Numbered from the stretch's first letter, positions 8,559-17,411 are shown. The stretch is 64,000 nt of DNA from Pseudomonas eucalypticola (GCF_013374995.1 NZ_CP056030.1:4744501-4808500), one strand, 5' to 3'. The notes: a model not told the origin generated them from the letters alone. Numbers and translations: made by a program.

Positions 8559-8795
8559 TCAGTCGACTGGTGTCACGGAAACGATTTCCATGGCATTCAT
8601 CTCCTTGAGCGCTTTCGCCGCCGGTTCCGGGGCGCGGTTGTCGAAGTCGTTCAGGTCGGCCTTCGCCAGCACGGGCCGGTAGTAGGCACGTACATGCCGG
8701 GCCGCTTCATCCTTGTCGGGACGCTGATCAGCATCGATTTGCAGGTTCAGTTGCTGACCATGCTCATCGATAAAAGCGATTTGCCACTTTTTCAT
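8559..8795 (-). CDS. Small conserved hypothetical protein
   Basis: This 78-residue protein starts MKKWQIAFIDEHGQQLNLQID, with an excellent GAGGAGA site before the ATG at 8795. It has a beta-hairpin-like start, a helical middle (DEAARHVRAYYRPV) and no membrane segment. I do not recognise a named family. It lies alone between the rraB-like gene and the sulfatase gene on the same strand. Confidence 0.75.
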   Translation of the reverse strand: MKKWQIAFIDEHGQQLNLQIDADQRPDKDEAARHVRAYYRPVLAKADLNDFDNRAPEPAAKALKEMNAMEIVSVTPVD

Positions 8796-8904
8796 CAGGA
8801 TCTCCTCGGCAGACTGAGGCAACCGCCTCACTTAACTTGACCGGGGGACGGGAGCATCGTTCCAAGGGAGTGCCAAATGGCAGCGCAGGCCCTGAAACGA
8901 CAGC

Positions 8905-8962
8905 GGGGGCTGGCTTGCCAGTGAGCTTTCAGCACGAAAAGCTCGCTGGCAAGCCAGCCCCC
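8905..8962. terminator. Strong long-stem inverted repeat downstream of the sulfatase gene
   Basis: Arms of about 25 bases (GGGGGCTGGCTTGCCAG... at 8905-8929 and its complement at 8938-8962) differ at one position and enclose a short loop. It lies just past the minus-strand stop at 8991. It is likely a terminator or REP-type mRNA-end element and is related to the repeat at 4535-4601. Confidence 0.65.
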
Positions 8963-8990
8963 ACCGGGGCCAGCATTGAATCACGACACG

Positions 8991-11069
8991 TTATTTCTTC
9001 GAGTCGGCAACTCCCGCGGTGTTGTCCAGCAGGCTCTTGGTGGCCGTCTGGATGAACGAGTCGAGCTTGTGCAGCAGGTCGGCCTGGTCAGGCTGATCGG
9101 CGATAGGCTCGGCTTTCGGGTCGCTGCCCAACTGGAAGCGGAACATGCGCGGCGGCATGTCCTTGGGCTGCACCAGGATCCGGTCGCCGGTGATGATGGC
9201 CACGGTCTGCTCGTTGCCCGACGGCTTGATCACGCCGAAGCCCTTGTCGCCTTCAGGCAGGTTCAGCAGGTCACGGCCCCAGCACTGGTTGCGGGTTTCG
9301 CCACCGAGACGGCCCATGATGGTCGGCACGATGTCGATCTGGGTACCCACGGTGTGGTTCACCGCACCGAATTTTTCCTGCAGGCCTTCACCGATCATCA
9401 GCATGGGCACGTTGAAGCGGCCTAGGTCCATTTCGGTGATCTGCTGCTCGTTGCCGAAACCATGGTCGCCGACGACGATGAACAGCGTGTCCTTGAAGTA
9501 CGGCTCTTTCTTGGCCTTCTCGAAGAACTGGCCCAGGGCCCAGTCCGAGTAGCGCATGGCCGTCAGGTGCTGGTTCAGCGGGCCACGATCAGTGACCTGG
9601 GGCACCGGCAGCGGCGACGGGATGGCATACGGGGTGTGGTTGGACAGGGTTTGCAGCAAGGCATAGAACGGCTTGCCGGCCTTGTCACGCTTGGCCAGTT
9701 CCTCGGCGCCACGGTCGAACATATCCTGGTCGGACACGCCCCAGGTAGGGTCGGAGAACACCGGGTTGACGAAGTCATTGCGGCCGATGAAGGTGGTCAT
9801 GCCCTGGTTGGCGAAGAAGCCCGACTGGTTGTCCCAGGCGAAATCACCGTTGTACACGTACACGTCATCGTAGTTGCGCGCACTGAGCAGCTCCGGCAGG
9901 CCCGACAGCTTGTGGGCGCCTTCGGGGGTCTGCATCAGGTATTCGAAGCCCGGCAGGTTGGGGAAGCAGCCCATGGTGGCGAACATGCCCTGGTGGGTAT
10001 GGGTGCCGTTGGAGAAGAAGTGGTCGAACAGCACGCCCTGCTTGGCCAACTGGTCGAAATACGGGGTGATGTTGCCCGGTGCGCCCAAGGCACCCACCGA
10101 GTGACCGGCGAAGCTTTCCATCAGGATCACCACGACGTTCTTGTAGCCCAGCACGTTCTGCGCCGGTGGCGTGAAGTCACGGCGCACGGCGGCAGTGTCA
10201 GCGTCCACCAGCTTGTCGTTGGTGGTCAGCAGCATGTTGCGCACGGTCTGCTGGGCATCATCCTCGGGGATGGTGGCTTTCCAGATGTTGTCGCGCTCGT
10301 CGGAGAAGCTGCTCTTGGCGGCGCCGATCAGGCTCAGGGTACCGTTGAGGCCCAGCTGGTTGGCGAAGTTCGAATCAGTGGTGTAGGCATCGCCCCAGCG
10401 CAGCGGCGGGCCCTGGCGCAGGGTGCCGCGGGCGGCGACCACGGCCACGGCCAGCAGCACCACGAACATGGCCACGCGGCCATACCACGGCGCCACCGGG
10501 CGGCGGCCACTGGCGACGTAGTCGGTACGCGGGCGGGTCATGCGGTCGATGCCCTTGAACACCAGGCTCAGCAGCCAGGTGACAATCGCCCAGGCCACCA
10601 GGTAACGCACCACGGGGTAGCCGTACCAGAGCATGCTCAGCACGGTCTTGGGGTCTTCCTTCACGTACTGGAACACCAGGCCGTTGAGGCGCTGGTGGAA
10701 TTCACGGAAGAAATCCAGTTCCATCAGGCCCAGGAACATCATGATGCTGGAGGTGATGGTCAGCCAGAAGCGCCACAGGCCGCGGCGCGCCATCAGCCAG
10801 GGCACCAGGGTGGCGATCACCAGCGGAATGAGCGTGTAGACCACCAGGCGCACATCGAAGCGCAGGCCATTGCCGAATGCTTCGACAAAGGTGGAGGCCG
10901 GGGTGTCGAGGATCATTTCACGGTTGTAGATCAGCAATGCCAGGCGCAGCAGGCTGAGCAGCACCATGATGGCAAGGCCGCTGAGCAAGGTGTAGGCAAG
11001 GTGGGATTTGACGGTCGGCTGCCGGCGTTTATACGCCTGCGCCGGTTCCAAGGCGTCCGTGATGGCCAT
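8991..11069 (-). CDS. LTA-synthase-family sulfatase (phospholipid-headgroup transferase)
   Basis: About five N-terminal membrane spans (residues roughly 30-240) precede a periplasmic alkaline-phosphatase-superfamily domain. Visible metal and catalytic motifs are VVVILMESFAGHS, the Thr nucleophile region NGTHTHQGMFA and VVGDHGFG. LTA-synthase-like enzymes transfer phosphoglycerol or phosphoethanolamine from phospholipids; in Gram-negatives some modify periplasmic glucans. The ATG at 11069 (MAITDAL, 692 aa) is preferred. A GTG at 11114 would add 15 polar residues without an obvious ribosome site. The acceptor is not known. Confidence 0.88.
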   Translation of the reverse strand: MAITDALEPAQAYKRRQPTVKSHLAYTLLSGLAIMVLLSLLRLALLIYNREMILDTPASTFVEAFGNGLRFDVRLVVYTLIPLVIATLVPWLMARRGLWRFWLTITSSIMMFLGLMELDFFREFHQRLNGLVFQYVKEDPKTVLSMLWYGYPVVRYLVAWAIVTWLLSLVFKGIDRMTRPRTDYVASGRRPVAPWYGRVAMFVVLLAVAVVAARGTLRQGPPLRWGDAYTTDSNFANQLGLNGTLSLIGAAKSSFSDERDNIWKATIPEDDAQQTVRNMLLTTNDKLVDADTAAVRRDFTPPAQNVLGYKNVVVILMESFAGHSVGALGAPGNITPYFDQLAKQGVLFDHFFSNGTHTHQGMFATMGCFPNLPGFEYLMQTPEGAHKLSGLPELLSARNYDDVYVYNGDFAWDNQSGFFANQGMTTFIGRNDFVNPVFSDPTWGVSDQDMFDRGAEELAKRDKAGKPFYALLQTLSNHTPYAIPSPLPVPQVTDRGPLNQHLTAMRYSDWALGQFFEKAKKEPYFKDTLFIVVGDHGFGNEQQITEMDLGRFNVPMLMIGEGLQEKFGAVNHTVGTQIDIVPTIMGRLGGETRNQCWGRDLLNLPEGDKGFGVIKPSGNEQTVAIITGDRILVQPKDMPPRMFRFQLGSDPKAEPIADQPDQADLLHKLDSFIQTATKSLLDNTAGVADSKK

Positions 11070-11171
11070 GTCGATTGAAGATCCGTGGATGGGTTTATTG
11101 GAATCGTGAAACACGAGGCGGCAAATGGTGCATCAAGATGGCAAGTGATGCACTGCAATTTTTAGACAGCG

Positions 11172-11254
11172 TCGCCCGCTTCCCGGGCTTCGCCCGGCCC
11201 AAAGGGTGGCTCGCATAACCCTGTGGGACCGGGCGAAGCTCAGGAAGCGGGCGA
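11172..11254. repeat. REP-like inverted pair
   Basis: TCGCCCGCTTCC...GGCTTCGCCCGG and the complementary CCGGGCGAAGCTC..GGAAGCGGGCGA face each other across a short spacer. The GGGACCGGGCGAAGCTC core is the same as in the 118-bp array at 18251-19076, so this is a dispersed copy of that family. Confidence 0.75.
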
Positions 11255-11299
11255 TACAGGTCCCACCCTCAAGTGGCGTGAGGTAGCACCAGGTAACAA

Positions 11300-11491
11300 T
11301 TAAAGGCGCACGTTGCCCCGGGGGCCGGCGATGGCCCAGATGATCAGGCCCAGCACCGGCAGCAGCAGGATCAACAGCACCCACAGCACTTTCATGCCCA
11401 CTTCGGCACTGCTCTTGACCACATTGATGATGGCCCAGATATCGAGCGCGAGGATGATCAGGCCAATCAGGCCGTTGAACATGGAACCCAT
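11300..11491 (-). CDS. PLDc_N-type two-helix membrane protein
   Basis: The 63-residue protein is two hydrophobic helices (GLIGLIILALDIWAIINVV and VLWVLLILLLPVLGLIIWAI) joined by a short polar turn and ending in GPRG. This matches the phospholipase-D-nuclease N-terminal (PLDc_N) small-protein family. No nuclease domain follows, as is usual for these stand-alone forms. The function is unknown. The neighbouring gene downstream is the sulfatase across a REP-like repeat. Confidence 0.82.
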   Translation of the reverse strand: MGSMFNGLIGLIILALDIWAIINVVKSSAEVGMKVLWVLLILLLPVLGLIIWAIAGPRGNVRL

Positions 11492-11548
11492 GGCAGACGC
11501 TCCAGGAAAGGGATTCCCCCTTCAGCGTAGCGCCACGGCGACAAACCG

Positions 11549-12079
11549 TCAGACGTGGACGGCGACTTTCAGCGCTTCCAGCGACGGCGCGGCCGCGATG
11601 TTCAGGCCTGCGCACAATTCCAGCACCCGTTCCACGTCCTTGCCGAATACCAGCACGCATTGCAGTTCGTCATCCAGCGGCTGGCTGAAATTCACCAGCG
11701 TGTAACCGCCATCTTCCTTGGCGAGGCTGCTCATTTGCACCTGGATGCGATTCAGCGCAGTGAGCGGCTCGACCTTCGCCAACTGCTTGGCCTTGAAATT
11801 GAACGTCACGCCCGCGCCGAACGAGTCGGTGATCTGCTGGAACAGGTCCTGGTATGTGTCGGCCTGGAACAGCACGGTGTCAGGCAGGCTGCCAACCACC
11901 ACCCATTCGCCCAGGGCGATGGGAAAACTGTCGTCGTAGTTGATGTCCGGGTTGGCGGCCAGGAAGGCGTCGGGGTCGGCGTAGGCTTGGGCAGCCTCGT
12001 CGGCGATGCGGGCAATGTCCGCTTCGCCCAGGCAGCCCGAGCTGATCTTGGTGATGAGTTCAATCAGTTGGTCTTTCAT
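11549..12079 (-). CDS. Conserved hypothetical protein
   Basis: The 176-residue soluble protein (MKDQLIELITKISSG...) has an N-terminal helical half and a C-terminal alpha/beta half with no motif I can name. There is no signal peptide or membrane span. The ATG at 12079 is preferred over an open frame to 12124, although its ribosome site is weak. It follows the ankyrin gene (stop at 12141) by 61 bp on the same strand, so the two may be co-transcribed. Confidence 0.7.
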   Translation of the reverse strand: MKDQLIELITKISSGCLGEADIARIADEAAQAYADPDAFLAANPDINYDDSFPIALGEWVVVGSLPDTVLFQADTYQDLFQQITDSFGAGVTFNFKAKQLAKVEPLTALNRIQVQMSSLAKEDGGYTLVNFSQPLDDELQCVLVFGKDVERVLELCAGLNIAAAPSLEALKVAVHV

Positions 12080-12140
12080 GGGGCGGCCCGCGGCGGTCAA
12101 AAAGGGCGCAAAGGATAGCCGCATTCGCGCCCCGAGGGTA

Positions 12141-12665
12141 TCAGGCCGTCAGTTTGGCCAGCTGGGCGGCGGTGTCCTGGGCGCCCATGGTCTGCGCCGC
12201 GGCCAGGGCGGTGGCGCCGTTGGCGTCCTTGGCGTGGGGGTCGGCACCCTGGCTCAACAGGTAGTCGACGATGGCGGTACGGTTGAACATGGCCGCCATC
12301 ATCAACGCGGTGCGGCCGTCGCCGCCAGCGCCTTCAACGCTGGCGCCACCTTCCACCAGCAGTTTGACCGTGGCCAGGTCGCCCTTGAAGGCCGCCCCGG
12401 CGATAGGGCTCTGGTTGTTGTCGTTGCGGATCTCGGGGTCGGCCTGGTGCGCCAGCAGCACCCGTACCGCGTCCTGGTGGCCATGGTAGGCCGCAAGCAT
12501 CAGCAGGGTGTCGCCCTTGTGGTTGCGCAGGTTCACCGGCAAGCCGTTGGCCAGCAGGCGGCCGAGCATGTCGGCGTCGCCCTTGCGCGCCACGTCGAAT
12601 ACCTGCGCGGCAAACTCGGCGGCTTCATCGGCGGTCATCTGGCGGGCTTCACGGGTGTCGGTCAT
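12141..12665 (-). CDS. Ankyrin-repeat protein
   Basis: The 174-residue protein is built of four or more ankyrin repeats from about residue 35 (GDTLLMLAAYHGHQDAVRVL, SPIAGAAFKGDLATVKLL, RTALMMAAMFNRTAIVDYLL, ATALAAAQTMGAQD). There is no signal sequence, so it is probably cytoplasmic. Ankyrin repeats bind protein partners; some Pseudomonas examples protect catalase, but no catalase gene is nearby. The ATG at 12665 is preceded by AAGGAGA. Confidence 0.9.
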   Translation of the reverse strand: MTDTREARQMTADEAAEFAAQVFDVARKGDADMLGRLLANGLPVNLRNHKGDTLLMLAAYHGHQDAVRVLLAHQADPEIRNDNNQSPIAGAAFKGDLATVKLLVEGGASVEGAGGDGRTALMMAAMFNRTAIVDYLLSQGADPHAKDANGATALAAAQTMGAQDTAAQLAKLTA

Positions 12666-12837
12666 GGGCTATCTCCTTGGCTAGTGACGAGCAGTGTCCG
12701 GTGACGCCGACAGCGGGTCAACAGAACCTGCCTATGGACGGCGCCAATGGAATTTATTGGCAATTCGTTGTCATAGACCATAGGGACTCAGGAAAAGTCT
12801 CCCTGCCCTCCTCCCCGGTTCGTCCTGAACCTGTCGC

Positions 12838-12877
12838 GCAAAATGCCGTGCAACAAATGACCATTCATGCATTTTGC
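12838..12877. promoter_or_regulatory. Inverted repeat upstream of a sigma-54-type promoter
   Basis: A perfect 9-bp inverted repeat, GCAAAATGC (12838-12846) and GCATTTTGC (12869-12877), is centred about 90 bp before the sigma-54 box at 12945. This is the distance at which enhancer-binding proteins bind, so it is a candidate activator site. A second smaller repeat, CGGTTT...AAACCG, lies at 12912-12932. Confidence 0.4.
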
Positions 12878-12944
12878 ACGAAAGCAAAAATTACCTTTTC
12901 GCTCAACCCCCCGGTTTTACGGGGCCAAACCGTGATGGCAAAAC

Positions 12945-12960
12945 TGGCACGGGCGCTGCA
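12945..12960 (+). promoter_or_regulatory. Predicted sigma-54 (-24/-12) promoter
   Basis: TGGCACGGGCGCTGCA matches the TGGCACG-N4-TTGCA consensus except for one T to C change, and has the invariant GG and GC at the correct spacing. It would start transcription near 12971, leaving a leader of about 33 nt with an AGGAG site before the gene at 13004. Confidence 0.65.
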
Positions 12961-13003
12961 CTCCTTACTCACAGGTTTGCCAACCAAAGAGCCAGGAGCT
13001 GAC

Positions 13004-13282
13004 ATGAACTTTATTCAAGAAAAATTCGCTTCCGTATTCGCCGGCTACGACGTCACCACTCAACCTCGTCCGGATGGCGCGGTATTGCTGACCCTGCGCG
13101 ACAATGAGGGCAAGGTGACCCGTCGCTCGATCTCCTACCAGCAATTGCACACGGCCGAGCAACTGACCTGGGTGATCAGCGCGATCCGTCGCGACCTTGC
13201 CGGCCAGGCCAGCGAACTGCCTGCCATCAACATGCTGCAGAGCCAGAACCGCTTCGCGCTGCCTACCTACCACTCCGCGTAA
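13004..13282 (+). CDS. DUF3509 family protein
   Basis: The 92-residue protein (MNFIQEKFASVFAGYDVTTQPRPDG...) fits the Pseudomonas-restricted DUF3509 family, with a beta-rich first half and a helical second half (TAEQLTWVISAIRRDLA). Its molecular role is unknown. The ATG at 13004 follows AGGAGCTGAC. The open frame runs upstream to 12677 but crosses a good sigma-54 box, so the short form is right. A REP-like pair and a strong terminator follow. Confidence 0.85.
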   Translation: MNFIQEKFASVFAGYDVTTQPRPDGAVLLTLRDNEGKVTRRSISYQQLHTAEQLTWVISAIRRDLAGQASELPAINMLQSQNRFALPTYHSA

Positions 13283-13303
13283 TGCCCAGGCTTCAGGCCC
13301 AAC

Positions 13304-13396
13304 CTTGTGGGAGCAGGCAAAGCCACGGAAAGGGACACCGCACACTCTGAGCCAGTGCGCTGGGTCTCGTTCCCCGGCTTTACCCGGTCCCACAAG
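13304..13396. repeat. REP-like inverted pair after the DUF3509 gene
   Basis: CTTGTGGGAGC.GGCAAAGCC and the opposing GGCTTTACCCGGTCCCACAAG flank a spacer of roughly 50 bp. The outer sequence CTTGTGGGA / TCCCACAAG also occurs in the 118-bp array, so this is another member of the dispersed family. Confidence 0.65.
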
Positions 13397-13417
13397 CGCC
13401 AGCGGGCGCTTGTTTTG
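13392..13417 (+). terminator. Intrinsic terminator of the DUF3509 gene
   Basis: A perfect 9-bp GC-rich stem ACAAGCGCC / GGCGCTTGT with a 4-base loop is followed by TTT. It overlaps the end of the REP-like pair and lies just before the convergent dioxygenase gene. Confidence 0.7.
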
Positions 13418-13419
13418 CC

Positions 13420-13965
13420 CTAGGTATCCAGACCCGGAAAACAGCGCGCGAGTTCCGTTCCGGTGTACTGGGCTGCCTGGTCCTGAGGCTGCTCGAACAA
13501 GCGAATCACGACCAGCCGCGGCGCCTCGCCCATGTCGAACCAGCGCGCCATGCCCGCTGGCACGGCAATGAGATCGTGCTTTTCGCACTGCACGGCATAC
13601 ACATAACCCTCGATGTGCAAGCTCAACAATCCCCGTCCCGCTACGAAATACCGAACCTCACGGCCAGCATGGCTGTGCTCGTCGAGAAATTTCTCACGCC
13701 ATTGCTGACGTTGCGGGTGGTCGCGGTCCAGGCTGATGACGTCCGCGTGGGGCGTGCCCCATTCGCTCATCAAGGGGTCGAGCACCGCGGCCAATGCCTG
13801 CAACACCTCGTCCTGGCCAGCGCCAGCCTGCACGCTTGCCTGCAGAGGCCGGCGCTCGAACCGCACCCCGTGTTCGGCCAGTGTCGCGGCAATGTCTTCG
13901 AAATGGGTGAGAACCTTGTTGGGAAGGTCGGGTGTGGACACCGAGTAGACGGACAGAATGCTCAT
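13420..13965 (-). CDS. mtnD: Acireductone dioxygenase-like cupin with an altered metal site
   Basis: The 181-residue protein follows the bacterial ARD fold: EHSHAGREVRYFVAGRGL supplies His97, His99 and Glu103, and CEKHDLIAVPAG leads into WFDMGE. In Klebsiella ARD the fourth Fe/Ni ligand is the His of PHWFDMG; here that position is Arg141 (MARWFDMG). The normal reaction is oxygen-dependent cleavage of the methionine-salvage acireductone. With one ligand lost, the activity is in doubt. The gene overlaps the MFS transporter gene by 4 bp, and no other mtn gene is near. The family call is firm; the function is not. Confidence 0.8.
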   Translation of the reverse strand: MSILSVYSVSTPDLPNKVLTHFEDIAATLAEHGVRFERRPLQASVQAGAGQDEVLQALAAVLDPLMSEWGTPHADVISLDRDHPQRQQWREKFLDEHSHAGREVRYFVAGRGLLSLHIEGYVYAVQCEKHDLIAVPAGMARWFDMGEAPRLVVIRLFEQPQDQAAQYTGTELARCFPGLDT

Positions 13966-15131
13966 GGCGGCGTTTCCTCTGCAAGCCGGGTGACGATGAT
14001 GGCAGCCGCAGCCAGCGCGGCGAGGCTGGCCAGGGCGAAGGTCCAGGTGGGCCCCAGGGTGTTCCAGCTGTAGCCGGAATACAACGCACCCAAGGCGCCG
14101 CCCGTGCCAGCCAGGGCCGCGTACAACGCCTGGCCCTGGCCTTGCTGACGGGGGCCGAACGTGCGCTGCACGAAGTGGATGCATGAAGCATGGAAACTGG
14201 CGAAGGTGGCCGCGTGCAGCACCTGGGCGAAAATCAGCCACCCCAGGTATTCGGCGGCACTGCCCAGCAGCCACCAGCGCAGCGCCGCCAACAGGAAACT
14301 GGCCGCCAACACGCGACGTACCGAATAGCGCCCCAGAAGGCGGCTCATGCCCAGGAACATCAGCACTTCGGCCACCACCCCTACCGCCCACAGCACGCCG
14401 ATGACCGCACGGCTGTAGCCCAGGTGCTCCAGGTGCAGGCTGAGAAAGGTGTAGTAAGGACCATGGCTGACCTGCATCAAGGCCACGCAGGCATAGAAGG
14501 CCAATACCCCGGGCGCCAGCAACTGGCGCAGGAAGCCTTCACCGGTCAGCCGCCGGGCATCGACCCGAGGCTGTACGTTGGGGACCCAGAAACTGCTGAC
14601 CACGATGCCGGCCATGATCGTTACCAGGGCATAGGGGTAGACGTCCAGGCTCCACCACTCGTACAACCGGCCCATGACCACCACCGTGAGAATGAACCCG
14701 ACGGAGCCCCACAATCGCACCTGGCTGTAGCGTGCCGGCTGCCCGTGCAAATGGGCCAGGGTGATGGTTTCGAACTGGGGCAGCACCGCGTGCCAGAAAA
14801 ACGCATGCAAGGCCATGACCATGGCCAGCCAGGCGTAGGTCTTGCTAATGAAAATCAGCGAGAAGCACCCCAGCGTGCAGACAGCGCCAAAACGCACGAT
14901 GGCCAGGCGCTGGCCGGTGCGGTCACCCAGCCAGCCCCACAGGTTCGGGGCCACGCAACGCATGAGCATGGGGATGGCGACCAGCTCGCCAATTCGCGCG
15001 CTGCTGAACCCCAGGTGGTCGAAGTACATCGCCAGGAAGGGCGCGGTGGCGCCCAGCAGCGCGAAATAGAACAGGTAGAACCCCGAGAGCCGCCAGTACG
15101 GAACCCCGCCAGCCCCGGGGGCCGGGGCCAT
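13962..15131 (-). CDS. MFS transporter, phenylpropionate-permease (HcaT-like) family
   Basis: The 389-residue protein has twelve predicted membrane spans, starting SGFYLFYFALLGATAPFLAMYF. The loop RLWGSVGFILTVVVMGRLYEW is characteristic of the nucleoside/PPP-permease MFS branch. Its substrate is not known. The ATG overlaps the aroC stop (TAATG), and its own end overlaps the dioxygenase start, so aroC, the transporter and the dioxygenase form one translationally coupled operon. The first codons were placed after the aroC stop; the longer open frame lies inside aroC. Confidence 0.9.
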   Translation of the reverse strand: MAPAPGAGGVPYWRLSGFYLFYFALLGATAPFLAMYFDHLGFSSARIGELVAIPMLMRCVAPNLWGWLGDRTGQRLAIVRFGAVCTLGCFSLIFISKTYAWLAMVMALHAFFWHAVLPQFETITLAHLHGQPARYSQVRLWGSVGFILTVVVMGRLYEWWSLDVYPYALVTIMAGIVVSSFWVPNVQPRVDARRLTGEGFLRQLLAPGVLAFYACVALMQVSHGPYYTFLSLHLEHLGYSRAVIGVLWAVGVVAEVLMFLGMSRLLGRYSVRRVLAASFLLAALRWWLLGSAAEYLGWLIFAQVLHAATFASFHASCIHFVQRTFGPRQQGQGQALYAALAGTGGALGALYSGYSWNTLGPTWTFALASLAALAAAAIIVTRLAEETPP

Positions 15132-16222
15132 TACAGCTGGCCCAGTACCGGGGTGGTGACGCGCACGTCGGCGTTCTGGCCGCGATGGCGCAGCAGGTGG
15201 TCCATCAGCACGATGGCCATCATGGCTTCGGCGATCGGCGTGGCGCGGATCCCCACGCACGGGTCGTGACGGCCCTTGGTGATGACTTCTACCGGGTTGC
15301 CGTGGATGTCGATGGAACGCCCCGGGGTGGTGATGCTCGAGGTCGGCTTCAGCGCCAGGTGCGCCACGATCGGCTGGCCCGAGGAAATGCCGCCCAGGAT
15401 GCCGCCGGCGTTGTTGCTGAGGAAGCCTTCCGGGGTCATTTCATCACGGTGCTCGGTGCCACGCTGGGACACGCACGCGAACCCGGCACCGATTTCAACG
15501 CCCTTCACCGCGTTGATGCTCATCAAGGCGTGGGCCAGTTCCGCGTCCAGGCGGTCGAAGATCGGCTCGCCCAGGCCCGGCTTGACGCCCTCGGCCACCA
15601 CGGTGATCTTGGCGCCCACCGAGTCCTGGTCACGGCGCAGCTGGTCCATGTAGGCCTCCAGCTCCGGTACCTTGTCCGGGTCGGGGCTGAAGAACGCATT
15701 GTCCTCTACCGAGTCCCAGCTCTTGAACGGGATTTCGATCGGGCCCAACTGGCTCATGTAGCCACGAATGATGATGCCCTGGGTAGCCAGGTACTTCTTG
15801 GCGATGGCGCCAGCGGCCACGCGCATGGCGGTTTCGCGGGCGGAACTGCGGCCACCGCCGCGGTAATCGCGCTCACCGAACTTGTGGTGCAGCGTGTAAT
15901 CGGCGTGGGCCGGGCGGAACAGATCCTTGATGGCCGAGTAGTCCTTGGACTTCTGGTCGGTGTTGCGGATCAGCAGGCCAATGGAGCAGCCGGTAGTACG
16001 GCCCTCGAACACGCCGGACAGGATCTCGACCTCGTCGGGTTCCTGGCGCTGGGTGGTATGGCGGCTGGTGCCAGGCTTGCGCCGGTCCAGGTCGCGCTGC
16101 AGGTCGTGCAGGGACAGCTCCAGGCCGGGCGGGCAGCCGTCGACGATGGCGACCAGCGCCGGGCCATGGCTCTCGCCAGCGGTGGTGACAGTGAACAGCT
16201 TGCCGTAGGTATTGCCGGACAT
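15131..16222 (-). CDS. aroC: Chorismate synthase
   Basis: The 363-residue enzyme converts 5-enolpyruvylshikimate-3-phosphate to chorismate with reduced flavin, the last common aromatic step. Signatures are [18 protein letters not shown] near the start, [18 protein letters not shown] in the middle, and [18 protein letters not shown] near the end. The length is typical. It is the first gene of the run with the MFS transporter and the ARD-like gene. The ATG at 16222 is the conserved start (MSGNTYG). Confidence 0.98.
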   Translation of the reverse strand: MSGNTYGKLFTVTTAGESHGPALVAIVDGCPPGLELSLHDLQRDLDRRKPGTSRHTTQRQEPDEVEILSGVFEGRTTGCSIGLLIRNTDQKSKDYSAIKDLFRPAHADYTLHHKFGERDYRGGGRSSARETAMRVAAGAIAKKYLATQGIIIRGYMSQLGPIEIPFKSWDSVEDNAFFSPDPDKVPELEAYMDQLRRDQDSVGAKITVVAEGVKPGLGEPIFDRLDAELAHALMSINAVKGVEIGAGFACVSQRGTEHRDEMTPEGFLSNNAGGILGGISSGQPIVAHLALKPTSSITTPGRSIDIHGNPVEVITKGRHDPCVGIRATPIAEAMMAIVLMDHLLRHRGQNADVRVTTPVLGQL

Positions 16223-16357
16223 GCAGGACGCTCCGCGAATTCAGCCAAATCAGATCGGACATGGAGTATACGCACGCTGGCCGCCTGATTCATCCCTGGA
16301 TGTGCGAACCTTCGCCCATGGTATAAGTCCAAGCCCCATCCTCCCCATACTGGCTTG

Positions 16358-17311
16358 ATGATGCTACGTTTTGCTGCCCTCCTGATTCTGCTTGCAAGTC
16401 CCCTGCTGCAGGCGGCCCCCGTGGTTTCCCAGCGCCCCATCGACCTGGACACCGGCACCGGCGTGCTGCATGGCTCGCTGCTATTGCCGGTGTCCGACAA
16501 ACCGGTGCCGGTGGTACTGATCATTTCCGGCTCAGGCCCCACCGACCGCGACGGCAACAACCCGCAGGGTGGGCGCAACGACAGCCTGCGCAAGTTGGCC
16601 ATGCTGCTGGCGCGGCATGGCATCGCCAGCGTGCGCTATGACAAGCGCGGGGTGGCCACCGGCCTGCCGCTGGCGCCGGATGAGCGCACCTTGAGCGTAG
16701 AAGGCTACGTGGCCGATGCCCAGGCCTGGGCACGCCAGCTCAAAGCCGACCCGCATTACGGCCCGTTGATCCTGCTGGGCCACAGCGAAGGCGCCTTGAT
16801 CGCCACCCTGGCCGCCCCCGACGCTGGCGCCGCGGCAGTGATCTCCGTGGCGGGCAGCGGCCGGCCGCTGGACCAGGTCATCGCCGAGCAACTGAAGGGC
16901 CGCCTGCCGCCCGACCTGGAACAGCGCAGCACTCAGTTGCTGCAACGGCTCAAGGCCGGCCAGTACGACGGCGATGTGCCGGCCCCCTTGCAAGTGATCT
17001 TCCGCCCCAGCGTGCAGCCTTATCTGGTGTCGCTGCTGCGCCAGGACCCCGCCGCCGCGTTCGGCCGCCTGAAAGTTCCGGCACTGATCATCCAGGGCCG
17101 CAACGACATTCAGGTGGGCGTGGCCGACGCCCGTGCGCTCAAGGCGGCCAAGCCTGATGCACAGCTGGTAGTGGTGGACGGCATGAACCATGTGATGCGT
17201 ATCGTCGACAACAACCTCAAGGCCCAGGTGGCCTCCTACAACAACCCCAACCTGCCCCTGGCCGACGCCTTGGGTAACGCCCTGACAGGTTTCATCGGCA
17301 AGATTCACTGA
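16358..17311 (+). CDS. Exported alpha/beta-hydrolase
   Basis: About 317 residues with a signal peptide (MLRFAALLILLASPLLQAAP) and an alpha/beta-hydrolase fold. Visible motifs are IISGSGPTDRDGNN for the oxyanion hole, VRYDKRGVATG, the nucleophile elbow LGHSEGA, an acid region in IIQGRNDIQV, and the His in DGMNHVMR. This subgroup is annotated as peptidase- or esterase-like and acts in the periplasm. ATGs at 16358 and 16361 are both possible; TTG at 16355 is not needed. It is divergent from aroC. Confidence 0.9.
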   Translation: MMLRFAALLILLASPLLQAAPVVSQRPIDLDTGTGVLHGSLLLPVSDKPVPVVLIISGSGPTDRDGNNPQGGRNDSLRKLAMLLARHGIASVRYDKRGVATGLPLAPDERTLSVEGYVADAQAWARQLKADPHYGPLILLGHSEGALIATLAAPDAGAAAVISVAGSGRPLDQVIAEQLKGRLPPDLEQRSTQLLQRLKAGQYDGDVPAPLQVIFRPSVQPYLVSLLRQDPAAAFGRLKVPALIIQGRNDIQVGVADARALKAAKPDAQLVVVDGMNHVMRIVDNNLKAQVASYNNPNLPLADALGNALTGFIGKIH

Positions 17312-17331
17312 CCACGGCAAAAACCGCGCAA

Positions 17332-17354
17332 GTATCGGCAAACCCTGCCGATAC
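17332..17354 (+). terminator. Hairpin after the hydrolase gene
   Basis: GTATCGGCA-AACCC-TGCCGATAC is a perfect 9-bp stem 21 bp after the hydrolase stop and 55 bp before the next gene. It lacks a T run, so it may act as an attenuator or mRNA-end stabiliser. Confidence 0.5.
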
Positions 17355-17411
17355 GCCGATGCAGGTATCCACTTTGATACCCGCAGCGCTGCGCGAAAGA
17401 GGATCGCCGTG

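Noticed and set aside
9462..11078. 538-residue plus-strand open frame opposite the sulfatase gene
   Set aside because: Low-complexity antisense product; the sulfatase on the other strand has metal-site motifs and membrane spans.
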